Shown here: positions 8,140 to 15,772 of the stretch, piece after piece | Position numbering within the stretch: position 1 is the first letter of the stretch | How the letters are laid out: every line of letters starts with the position of its first letter | Source: Paenibacillus dakarensis | GTDB taxonomy: Bacteria > Bacillota > Bacilli > Paenibacillales > Paenibacillaceae | DNA length: 64,000 nt | Reading direction: 5' to 3' | Assembly: GCF_001373415.1 (NCBI RefSeq) | Contig: NZ_CDSE01000022.1 | Span: 1-64,000 of the forward strand | Position numbers and translations under genes: made by a program | Notes under the pieces: generated by a model | Database searches by the model: none | The model's input: only the letters and a program-made list of their open reading frames with translations | Told to the model about the DNA's origin: nothing

Positions 8140-9657
8140 ATGGATGCACAATTCAAAGAGCGGTGGGAGCAGTTTCAGCAATTGAATCGAAAAATTGTCA
8201 GTTATTCGGAGGCTGTTGGCTTATTACACTGGGATCTGCGTACAGGAGCTCCACGAAAGGGAGTAGAAGCCCGTTCTGAAACGATTGGAATGCTCTCCAC
8301 GGAGGCATTTAAGCTTCAAACGTCTACAGAGATGGGTGAATTGCTGGACTTTTTTGCACAGCCCGAGGCAGCGCAGCAGCTTGATGAAAGAAAACGTCGT
8401 TTTGTTGAGGAATGCCGAAAGGAATATAACCGCAGTAAGTTAATTCCTGCAGACAAGTATAAAGATTATACGGTTCTCGCAGCCCATTCGGAATCTAAAT
8501 GGGAGGATGCTAAGGAGAACAGTGACTTTGCAGGCTTTGAGCCGTTTTTGTCCAAAATCGTTGCATTTAAGCAGGAATTCATTGATTATTGGGGTGTGAA
8601 AGACACTCGTTATGATACCTTGTTAGATATGTACGAGCCGGATATGACGGTAGAGAAGCTTAATGAGGTATTTGATCGTTTACGTGCCCGTTTAGTTCCG
8701 CTCGTAAAATCAGTGCTGGACTCACAGAATAAACCGGAAACCGGATTTTTGGACCAATTGTTTACCGATGATCAGCAGGAGAAGTTCGGAAAGTTTCTTT
8801 TGGAGCAAATGGGATATGACTTTGAAGCTGGACGCATGGATGAGAGTGTACATCCTTTCTGCACCGGTTTGAATATCGGAGATGTGCGAATTACAACGAA
8901 TTATTTGCAAGATGATGTAACGAGTTCATTATTCAGCTGTTTACATGAAGGCGGACATGCGCTGTATGAGCAGAATATCGACCCTGAGCTGGTAGGCACA
9001 CCGCTTGCGACAGGTACCTCGATGGGGATTCATGAATCCCAGTCGCGACTGTGGGAGAATATGATCGGACGCAGCCGTCCATTCTGGAAACGTTACTTCA
9101 AGGATTTGCAGCAGCATTTTCCGGATCAGTTCAACAATGTTGATGTAGAGGAGTTCTACCGTGCGATCAATAAGGTTGAGAATTCGCTTATCCGAACCGA
9201 ATCAGACGAGCTGACCTATAACTTGCACATTATCATTCGCTATGAAATAGAGAAGATGCTGTTTAATGAAGGTCTGTCAGTAAAAGATTTGCCTGAGGTA
9301 TGGAATCGCAAGTACAAAGAATACCTCGGTATTATGCCGCCTAATGATGCAATGGGTGTTCTGCAGGATGTTCACTGGGCAGGTGGTGACTTTGGATATT
9401 TTGCATCCTATTCACTTGGGAATATGTACGCCGCTCAATTCATACACACGATGCGTAAGGAGCTTCCTGAAATGGACAGCTTGATTGAGGAGGGCAATCT
9501 TGCTCCGATCAAGGAATGGCTGACAGAGAAAATACACAAGTATGGAAAAAGTGAAACGCCAGCTGAGATTATTCTTCGCGTCACTGGTGAAGAGCTGAAT
9601 CCGGATTATTTGGCTGATTATCTGGAAGCGAAATATAAAGAGATTTATAAGCTATAG
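8140..9657 (+). CDS. M32 family metallocarboxypeptidase (Taq/YpwA type)
   Basis: This 505-residue enzyme removes C-terminal residues from peptides with a single bound metal. HEGGH at residues 269-273 is the HExxH site and HESQSR (298-303) supplies the third ligand Glu299. The mainly helical N-terminal part (residues 1-120) and the C-terminal GMPPNDAMGVLQDVHW-like region fit the M32 family in order and length. No signal peptide is present, so it is cytoplasmic. AAGCAGGTGA lies before the ATG. It is a one-gene unit with a strong terminator after it. Confidence 0.9.
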   Translation: MDAQFKERWEQFQQLNRKIVSYSEAVGLLHWDLRTGAPRKGVEARSETIGMLSTEAFKLQTSTEMGELLDFFAQPEAAQQLDERKRRFVEECRKEYNRSKLIPADKYKDYTVLAAHSESKWEDAKENSDFAGFEPFLSKIVAFKQEFIDYWGVKDTRYDTLLDMYEPDMTVEKLNEVFDRLRARLVPLVKSVLDSQNKPETGFLDQLFTDDQQEKFGKFLLEQMGYDFEAGRMDESVHPFCTGLNIGDVRITTNYLQDDVTSSLFSCLHEGGHALYEQNIDPELVGTPLATGTSMGIHESQSRLWENMIGRSRPFWKRYFKDLQQHFPDQFNNVDVEEFYRAINKVENSLIRTESDELTYNLHIIIRYEIEKMLFNEGLSVKDLPEVWNRKYKEYLGIMPPNDAMGVLQDVHWAGGDFGYFASYSLGNMYAAQFIHTMRKELPEMDSLIEEGNLAPIKEWLTEKIHKYGKSETPAEIILRVTGEELNPDYLADYLEAKYKEIYKL

Positions 9658-9709
9658 CTCAATACAGCATTTTGCCGAGATGCTGAAAATGGAAGAGGTA
9701 TAAATATAG

Positions 9710-9748
9710 AAGCAGCTGCTCTGATTTATCAGAGCGGCTGCTTTTTTT
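9710..9748 (+). terminator. Intrinsic terminator after the carboxypeptidase gene
   Basis: AAGCAGCTGCTCTGA (9710-9724) pairs with TCAGAGCGGCTGCTT (9729-9743) with a four-base loop. Seven Ts follow at 9742-9748. Confidence 0.9.
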
Positions 9749-9836
9749 GTATGGAATATCCGGGTATTTAACCAATTCCGTGTGCTGTGCATATGTTGAA
9801 AGGAACGCATGGTTAAGGGAATGGAGGTTTTTAGAA

Positions 9837-10841
9837 ATGCGCAAAAAATGGTATGGGCTGGCTCTATCCATTCTGCTGGTATGCGGGATGGCGCTTTCCG
9901 GCTGCGGCAGCGGAAGCTCCAGCACGAAAGTAAAGGTTGGCGAGGTCACACGTTCAATTTTTTATGCTCCACAGTATGTGGCGATTGAAAAAGGATTTTT
10001 CAAGGAGGAAGGCCTGGATGTAGAGCTCCAGACGACCTTCGGCGGGGACAAAACGATGACGGCGCTGCTCTCAGGTGCAATCGATATTGCCTTGGTCGGT
10101 TCGGAAACTGCTATATATGTGTATCAGCAGGGGACCGATGATCCAGTCATCAACTTTGGTCAGTTAACTCAAACAGACGGAACGTTTCTGATGGCCCGGG
10201 ATCTGCAGGGTGATTTCAACTGGGATATGCTGAAGGGGAGCATTTTTCTAGGTCAGCGTAAGGGTGGAATGCCTCAGATGGCCGGGGAATTCACACTCAA
10301 TAAGAAAGGTATTAATCCAAGAACCGATCTGGAGTTAATACAAAACATCGATTTTGCGAATATTGCTTCTGCCTTCGCTTCGGGGACAGGACAATATGTA
10401 CAGCTGTTCGAGCCTCAGGCATCGATTTTTGAAAAAGAAGGCAAAGGAAAGGTTGTCGCCTCATTTGGTGTGGAAAGCGGGCATTTGCCATATACGGTGT
10501 TTATGACCAAACAGAGCTATATCGGCAAGAACAAGGGTACGGTGCAGAAGTTCACGAATGCCCTGTACAAAGCACAGCAGTGGGTAGATTCGCATAGTGC
10601 GGAAGAAATTGCAGAGGCGATTATTCCTTATTTTAAAGATACGGACCGGGACATCGTTGTTTCTTCGGTAAAGCGATATAAAGAGCAAGGAACCTATGCG
10701 AGTGATCCGATACTGGATGAGGAGGAATGGGAAAATCTGCTGAATGTAATGGATCAGGCAGGCGAATTGAAAGAACGGGTGGCACCTGACAAGATCGTCG
10801 ATAACAGCTTCGCAGAAAATGCCAAGCTGAGCGGAAAATAA
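9837..10841 (+). CDS. ABC importer substrate-binding lipoprotein (NMT1/THI5-like)
   Basis: The 334-residue lipoprotein has a signal peptide with lipobox LSGC (Cys near residue 23) followed by a Gly/Ser linker. The NMT1/THI5-like domain starts with FYAPQYVAIEKGFFKEEGLDVEL and continues with SGAIDIALVGSETAI. It should bind a small ligand outside the membrane and hand it to the permease encoded downstream. The set resembles B. subtilis YtlA-YtlC-YtlD and the SsuA group, so sulfonates, pyrimidine precursors or similar compounds are possible; the ligand is not readable. ATG 9837 was chosen because GGAGG at 9823-9827 precedes it and the lipoprotein signal starts there. No riboswitch is visible in the short leader. 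Confidence 0.82.
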   Translation: MRKKWYGLALSILLVCGMALSGCGSGSSSTKVKVGEVTRSIFYAPQYVAIEKGFFKEEGLDVELQTTFGGDKTMTALLSGAIDIALVGSETAIYVYQQGTDDPVINFGQLTQTDGTFLMARDLQGDFNWDMLKGSIFLGQRKGGMPQMAGEFTLNKKGINPRTDLELIQNIDFANIASAFASGTGQYVQLFEPQASIFEKEGKGKVVASFGVESGHLPYTVFMTKQSYIGKNKGTVQKFTNALYKAQQWVDSHSAEEIAEAIIPYFKDTDRDIVVSSVKRYKEQGTYASDPILDEEEWENLLNVMDQAGELKERVAPDKIVDNSFAENAKLSGK

Positions 10842-10881
10842 ATGTCATATATAGATCTCACGAACGAAAGGAGAGAATAAG

Positions 10882-11658
10882 GTGGAACCGGTGGTAGATC
10901 TTCATAATATTTCACACGTGTACGTGACCGACCGGGAAGCCCTCCTTGCTGTTGAGGGGATTCAGATGAAGGTGCTTCCTGGAGAGTTCATCAGTCTCGT
11001 GGGTCCAAGTGGCTGTGGCAAAACCACGATTCTGTCTATTATTGCAGGACTTTTAAAGCCTGCCCTTGGCGAAGTCAAGGTAAAGGGCCGGACGGTAAAC
11101 GGCCCTTCTCCTGATGTAGGGTATATGCTTCAGCAGGATTATCTGTTTCCTTGGCGGACGATCATGGACAATACGCTGATTGGGCTGGAGCTGACAGGGA
11201 AGCTTACGGAGCACAGCAGGAGCCTTACAGCGGAGCTGTTGAAGGAGATGGGTCTGGAGTCCAGCGGGAGGCTATATCCGCAGCAGCTGTCCGGCGGAAT
11301 GCGTCAGAGAGTAGCACTTGTCCGGACTCTTGCCACCGACCCGGAGCTGTTATTGCTGGATGAACCATTCTCAGCGCTGGATTATCAGACTAAGCTCCAG
11401 CTCGAAGACTTGATTGTCTCGACGCTTCGGGAGCGAGACAAGACAGCCATCCTGGTGACACATGATTTATCAGAGGCGATTGCGATGAGCGATAAAGTTA
11501 TTCTGCTCAACCGGAATCCGGGCAGAGTTCACCGGACTTTTGAAGTGCCGGACCACATACGGAGAACGACACCATTCTACGCCCGCAATGAGATGGGGTT
11601 TAATGAACTGTTCCATGAGATATGGAGCGAGATGGAATCCATAGGCGTTAAGGAGTGA
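10882..11658 (+). CDS. ABC importer ATP-binding subunit (SsuB/TauB type)
   Basis: The 258-residue ATPase powers the importer. Walker A is GPSGCGKTT, the Q-loop is near YMLQQDYLFPW, the signature is LSGGMRQR and Walker B is LLLLDEPFSALD, followed by an H-loop in VTHDLSEA. The sequence order is complete. The GTG start has AAGGAGAG upstream. It lies 40 bp after the binding protein and seven bases before the permease, so the three form one operon. Confidence 0.9.
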   Translation: MEPVVDLHNISHVYVTDREALLAVEGIQMKVLPGEFISLVGPSGCGKTTILSIIAGLLKPALGEVKVKGRTVNGPSPDVGYMLQQDYLFPWRTIMDNTLIGLELTGKLTEHSRSLTAELLKEMGLESSGRLYPQQLSGGMRQRVALVRTLATDPELLLLDEPFSALDYQTKLQLEDLIVSTLRERDKTAILVTHDLSEAIAMSDKVILLNRNPGRVHRTFEVPDHIRRTTPFYARNEMGFNELFHEIWSEMESIGVKE

Positions 11659-11664
11659 AGTGAA

Positions 11665-12507
11665 ATGACTATTCCTGACCATACTCATAGCCACCCGGAC
11701 GGTTTGGACTCCAGTTCGCTGAAAAAGATACATGAACATCATATGCGCCATAAACGCAGGATCAAGACTCGTGTGGTTATGGTACAGACCGCATTGCTTT
11801 TAGTATTGTTTGCAGTCTGGGAAATCGCTGGCCGTTTGAAATGGATCGATGTACTGTTATTCAGTTATCCCGCTAAAATATTTTCCCAGATATGGGGTGA
11901 CATGATCTCGGGTGAGCTCTGGACTCACTTGGGAGTCACCGTAGGCGAGACCGCTGTCGGGTTTCTCTTAGGTACATTGGTGGGAACGCTGCTTGCTGTA
12001 TTAATCTGGTGGTCCCCGTTCCTGAACAGGGTGCTCGATCCCTATATGGTTGTGTTTAACAGTATGCCGAAGGTCGCGCTTGGTCCCATATTTATTGTGA
12101 TGTTTGGTGCCGGATTTACGGCGATCGTTGTAACGACATTATCGATTACGGTTATTGTAACGACATTGGTGGTTTATAACAGCTTCTCTGAGGTTGATTC
12201 CAACCTGATCAAGGTTGTGAGAACTTTTGGAGGAACAAAATCACAGGTATTTAAACGGGTCATCCTTCCGGCTTCATATCCAGCGATTGTATCGACTCTA
12301 AAGGTGAATGTCGGCATGGCTTGGGTTGGTGTCATTGTTGGGGAATTTCTTGTAGCCAAGTCAGGTCTTGGATATCTGATCATGTACGGGTTTCAAGTGT
12401 TTAATTTTACGCTCGTCTTGTCAAGTCTCTTGATCATTGCTGTTGTGGCTACTGGCATGTATCAGATGGTCGTATATATCGAGAAGAAGTTATTAAAGCA
12501 TCGGTAA
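11665..12507 (+). CDS. ABC importer permease (SsuC/TauC type)
   Basis: The 280-residue membrane protein has six predicted helices. The coupling loop EVDSNLIKVVRTFGGTKSQVFKRVILPASYPAIVS carries the EAA-type motif that contacts the ATPase. A His-rich N-terminal tail (residues 4-35) precedes the first helix. Together with the two upstream genes it forms a complete importer. The ATG lies seven bases after the ATPase stop and has GGAGTGAAG as its ribosome binding site. Confidence 0.88.
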   Translation: MTIPDHTHSHPDGLDSSSLKKIHEHHMRHKRRIKTRVVMVQTALLLVLFAVWEIAGRLKWIDVLLFSYPAKIFSQIWGDMISGELWTHLGVTVGETAVGFLLGTLVGTLLAVLIWWSPFLNRVLDPYMVVFNSMPKVALGPIFIVMFGAGFTAIVVTTLSITVIVTTLVVYNSFSEVDSNLIKVVRTFGGTKSQVFKRVILPASYPAIVSTLKVNVGMAWVGVIVGEFLVAKSGLGYLIMYGFQVFNFTLVLSSLLIIAVVATGMYQMVVYIEKKLLKHR

Positions 12508-12608
12508 AGGGGGCCGGTGCCTTGTTCAGACAGAATGCGCGGCCAGGTTGTTCAGCGGGTTGAAATCGGATAACATGGGGATACGATAAATACAAGAGAG
12601 GGTTGTCC

Positions 12609-13589
12609 ATGGGTTTCCGTATCATCAAAACTGCAATAGCTACCATGCTGGCTATATTGGTTACCGACGCACTCCATATTCCAGGGGCTACTTCGGCAGG
12701 TTTGCTTGCGATTCTGGGCGTAGATGTGACGCGAAAGCGCAGTCTGCGCTCTGTTTCGGCGCGTTTTTTTGCATCATTGCTAGGACTGTCTCTGGCGGCT
12801 GTTTTGTTCTATTTTCTCGGTTTTCATTATTGGGTGCTGGCGCTTTATATTCTTCTTGCCTTTCCAGCCATTTCAAAGGCAAATTTCAAAGAGGGGATTG
12901 TGACGAGCTCGGTTGTCGTGTTTCGCGTATTCGGAGCAGAAGAGCTAAGCTTTAATATTTTTCTTACTCAGGTAGAGCTTTTGATCATTGGACTCGGTTC
13001 GGCCATGCTTGTGAATTTGGCATACATGCCAAAGGGTGAAGGACGACTGATGCAGATACGCCGCGAAGTGGACGGGCTCTTCTCGGTCATTTTCAATCAT
13101 ATTTCACAAACGCTGCGCGATCCCAAGCATGTATGGGACGGCAAGGAATTGATCAAAGCGAATAAGACCGTAGAGCGGGGACTTCAAGAAAGCAAGCGGG
13201 AAATGGAAAATCAGATGCTGCAGCCCGATGTGGCTTGGAATGTGTATTTCTATATGCGTAAAGAACAGCTGGAAAACATTCAGGCAATGATGCATATTAT
13301 CTCCCAGGTCTATGAAAAGCTGACTCATGGTGAATTAGCGGCTAATCTGTTCGATCAGTTGAGCAAGGATGTAGTGACCGAAGAGTATACAGGAAAGACT
13401 GAGAAACTCTTGATCGAGCTCGAGCTCATATTTAAGGAAATGGATCTTCCTCGTACACGGGAAGAGTTCGAACTTCGTTCTGCTATCTTGCAGTTATGCC
13501 GTGAGCTTGAATATTTCTTGAAAATATCGAAGAAGAACAAGGCCCCGACAAGCCCGACCAATCCTAACCGGTTAAAAGATAAAATATAG
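12609..13589 (+). CDS. ArAE (aromatic acid exporter) family membrane protein, YqjA-like
   Basis: The 326-residue protein has about six hydrophobic segments in its first 140 residues (IPGATSAGLLAILGVDVTRKRS, then ARFFASLLGLSLAAVLFYF and WVLALYILLAFPAI). A cytoplasmic helical domain follows (residues 150-315), ending in a basic tail. This is the layout of the aromatic acid exporter family 1 (YqjA group). A role in export of small organic compounds is inferred from the family. ATG 12609 follows AAGAGAGGG; a TTG six bases upstream is less likely. A possible promoter TTGAAA-16-TACGAT lies at 12560-12587. Confidence 0.75.
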   Translation: MGFRIIKTAIATMLAILVTDALHIPGATSAGLLAILGVDVTRKRSLRSVSARFFASLLGLSLAAVLFYFLGFHYWVLALYILLAFPAISKANFKEGIVTSSVVVFRVFGAEELSFNIFLTQVELLIIGLGSAMLVNLAYMPKGEGRLMQIRREVDGLFSVIFNHISQTLRDPKHVWDGKELIKANKTVERGLQESKREMENQMLQPDVAWNVYFYMRKEQLENIQAMMHIISQVYEKLTHGELAANLFDQLSKDVVTEEYTGKTEKLLIELELIFKEMDLPRTREEFELRSAILQLCRELEYFLKISKKNKAPTSPTNPNRLKDKI

Positions 13590-13701
13590 TTTTCAAGGAT
13601 AAGAAACAGCCTGTTTTCTCACTTTTATAATCTTTTTCTGCTATTTTTAGCATCATATGAATTTATTTGGACCACTTCATTCAACATTCGCCCATCTCCT
13701 G

Positions 13702-13710
13702 CATACACAT
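13702..13710 (+). promoter_or_regulatory. Possible SigE-type -10 element of cotE
   Basis: CATACACAT matches the mother-cell SigE -10 consensus CATACAnT. TCAACAT at 13681-13687, 14 bp upstream, is a weak -35. cotE of B. subtilis is transcribed by SigE RNA polymerase, so the location is sensible, but the -35 is poor. Confidence 0.45.
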
Positions 13711-13742
13711 GTAGGGAAAGATTGTATGGAGGAGGTTCGAAG

Positions 13743-14306
13743 ATGTCATTGAGCAATAAACACCAATGTAGAGAGATCATTACGAAGGCAGTCTGCGGCA
13801 AGGGTCGTAAGTTCTCTACCGTAACACATACCGTGACTCCGCCCAATAATCCGACCAGTATTTTGGGGGCTTGGATTATCAATCATCAATATGAGGCGGT
13901 TGCCGCCGGAGACGGAATTGAAGTTGTTGGTACTTACGATGTTAACATCTGGTATTCCTATGACAAAAATTCGCAGACCGATGTGGCAAAAGAAACAGTA
14001 TCTTATGTAGAGCGTGTACCTCTTTCTTACCTGGATCCGAAGCACCGGGCATCAACGGTGGAAGTATCCGCGGAAGCGACCCAGGAGCCCAGCTGTGTGG
14101 AAGCAAGTGTGTCCTCCAACGGCAAAGGAGTCATTCTGCGTGTTGAGCGGGAGTACGCCGTAGAACTGGTTGCTGAGACGAAGGTTCATGTGAAGGTATG
14201 TGGTCATCAACATGGAGATTATGAAGATAAGGAATTCGAGTTCGTGGGTGGAGAAGAAGGGGATTTCGAAGATCTCGATTTTGAAGAGCTCGAGGATGAA
14301 CTGTAA
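13743..14306 (+). CDS. cotE: Spore coat morphogenetic protein CotE
   Basis: CotE directs assembly of the outer spore coat in the mother cell. The 187-residue protein reads CREIITKAVCGKGRKFS near the start and SILGAWIINHQYEA, VEVVGTYDVNIWYSY-like and VEREYAVELVAETKVHVKV later, all as in Bacillus CotE. It ends in a very acidic tail (DFEDLDFEELEDEL). Its place upstream of mutS is the same as in B. subtilis. The ATG was chosen by GGAGGAGG at 13728-13735. It has its own terminators, so it is probably transcribed alone during sporulation. Confidence 0.9.
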   Translation: MSLSNKHQCREIITKAVCGKGRKFSTVTHTVTPPNNPTSILGAWIINHQYEAVAAGDGIEVVGTYDVNIWYSYDKNSQTDVAKETVSYVERVPLSYLDPKHRASTVEVSAEATQEPSCVEASVSSNGKGVILRVEREYAVELVAETKVHVKVCGHQHGDYEDKEFEFVGGEEGDFEDLDFEELEDEL

Positions 14307-14358
14307 GTCTTTCTCGCTGGAAGTTTAGTACATCATATGCAGCGGGGGCGGCTTTGCA

Positions 14359-14381
14359 GAGGGCAAACGCCCTCTTTTTTT
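14359..14381 (+). terminator. Intrinsic terminator after cotE
   Basis: GAGGGC (14359-14364), loop AAAC and GCCCTC (14369-14374) are followed by seven Ts. Confidence 0.85.
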
Positions 14382-14424
14382 ATAAATATATGGAGCATTT
14401 ATTAAAGAACCTGTCTCCGGTCCC

Positions 14425-14448
14425 AAAAGGCTCCGAAAGGAGCTTTTC
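14425..14448 (+). terminator. Second hairpin with U-tract in front of the amidoligase gene
   Basis: AAAAGGCTCC, a GAAA tetraloop and GGAGCTTTT form a compact hairpin followed by a T-rich tail. It lies 30 bp upstream of the next start codon. It may be a second terminator for cotE or an attenuator of the next gene. Confidence 0.45.
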
Positions 14449-14478
14449 TCATTTTGTTCGAACTAAGGGGGAGTGTAT

Positions 14479-15714
14479 GTGGCAAGAGTGCTTGATGATC
14501 TGACGAATTACAGCTTCAAGGGAACACGCTCTCCACAGATCATGGATGCAAGATTAAAACGCTCAGGTGTACCCAGCCGTATTCTTCAAATTCAGAACGA
14601 AGACGCTGTGCGCCGCTATACAGCCAGATACCAGGTAAAGGTTGATGGATTGGACTCAGCGAAGGTAACGCAGTTCCTGCGGGGAGGGATCAAGGCAAAT
14701 TGGTCAGAGGAGAAGGCACAGGAAGGCGTGCTTGAAGACGGACTTCGAAAAAGATTGGTGAAAGCGGCCATCCGTGCGCTCTATGCTTTGGGAACCGATG
14801 CAGGAGAAGTAGAAATAGCGGTTTTACCCGGGCGAAGATACGCAGTGGATAAAATAAAAGTAAGATATAACGTTCAAGACAGGAACAGAGCTGAACAACA
14901 CGGGGAGCCGCCGTTTTCAGGGACAGGATTAGAATCGGACATTCTGATGGGAATGGATCCCGAGTTTATTCTCGTAAGTAAACAGGGCCATATCATTCCA
15001 GCTTCCTTGTATTTAGAGCGGGGAGGGGCTGCCGGCAGTGATGCCGTACGTGAAGGAGATGAAGTAAGCTATCCTCTCGGAGAGCTGCGCCCAATGCCTC
15101 AGCCTGATCCCGATAGACTGCTTGTATCTATGCGCCAGACACTTCGGGAAGCACAGCAGCTGATTACCGATGACACCTTACAATGGAAGGCTGGCGGACT
15201 TCCGGATCCTCGCTATCCGCTTGGCGGACATCTGCACTTCAGCGGAGTGCCGCTCACCATGTCAGTTCTGCAATGCCTGGATAATTATCTGGCACTTCCC
15301 TTGGCAATCCTGGAAGATCCAGCCGGACGTGGACGTCGTCCCCGTTACGGATTTCTTGGCGATTATCGAAGACAGCCATACGGCGGGTTTGAATACCGGA
15401 CTCTCCCAAGCTTCCTGGTGTCTCCATTAATCACTAAAGCCTCCCTCTATATCGCATACCTGATCATTATGCATCACAGCAAGCTCCGGGCAAGACCGCT
15501 TAACCATGAAAGGTATCATAAAGCATATTATGAAGGGAATCCGGCAGTGTTAAGAGAGGCAGCGTTGAAACTGCATCAGGATTTGACCCTGCTGCCCGAG
15601 TATGGCACATACAGCAGGGTGATCGATCAGCTTTTTGAGTATATCCGGGAAGGGCGGACATGGGATGAATCCCGCGATATTCGGCCTCTTTGGAATATTC
15701 CGGCCATGCCGTGA
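14479..15714 (+). CDS. Putative amidoligase (COOH-NH2 ligase type 2 family)
   Basis: The roughly 411-residue protein contains the core of the phage phiEco32-like amidoligases: GMDPEFILV, SYPLGELRPMP, the GGHLHFSG motif and a later GGFEYRTLPSFL. These glutamine-synthetase-like enzymes are predicted to join a carboxyl group to an amine, often on peptides. The N-terminal 150 residues are a separate domain I do not recognise. The GTG at 14479 fits GGGGGAG better than the GTG six bases upstream. Lying between cotE and mutS, it may modify coat or spore peptides, which is inference. Confidence 0.7.
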   Translation: MARVLDDLTNYSFKGTRSPQIMDARLKRSGVPSRILQIQNEDAVRRYTARYQVKVDGLDSAKVTQFLRGGIKANWSEEKAQEGVLEDGLRKRLVKAAIRALYALGTDAGEVEIAVLPGRRYAVDKIKVRYNVQDRNRAEQHGEPPFSGTGLESDILMGMDPEFILVSKQGHIIPASLYLERGGAAGSDAVREGDEVSYPLGELRPMPQPDPDRLLVSMRQTLREAQQLITDDTLQWKAGGLPDPRYPLGGHLHFSGVPLTMSVLQCLDNYLALPLAILEDPAGRGRRPRYGFLGDYRRQPYGGFEYRTLPSFLVSPLITKASLYIAYLIIMHHSKLRARPLNHERYHKAYYEGNPAVLREAALKLHQDLTLLPEYGTYSRVIDQLFEYIREGRTWDESRDIRPLWNIPAMP

Positions 15715-15745
15715 CCTTCTATTTTTTTCTGTTATAATAGAGGTC
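15711..15745 (+). promoter_or_regulatory. mutS promoter region with an inverted repeat
   Basis: TATAAT at 15733-15738 lies 35 bp before the mutS start; the -35 is weak (GTGACC at 15711-15716, 16 bp away). GACCTTCTATT (15713-15723) and AATAGAGGTC (15736-15745) form an inverted repeat that covers the -10. It could act as a protein site or as a short hairpin at the end of the upstream gene. Confidence 0.45.
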
Positions 15746-15772
15746 AAGCTAGAAACGGCATGGAGGTAACTC

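Noticed and set aside
9749..9836. TPP riboswitch ahead of the NMT1/THI5-like importer
   Set aside because: The leader is under 90 nt and lacks the conserved TPP core.
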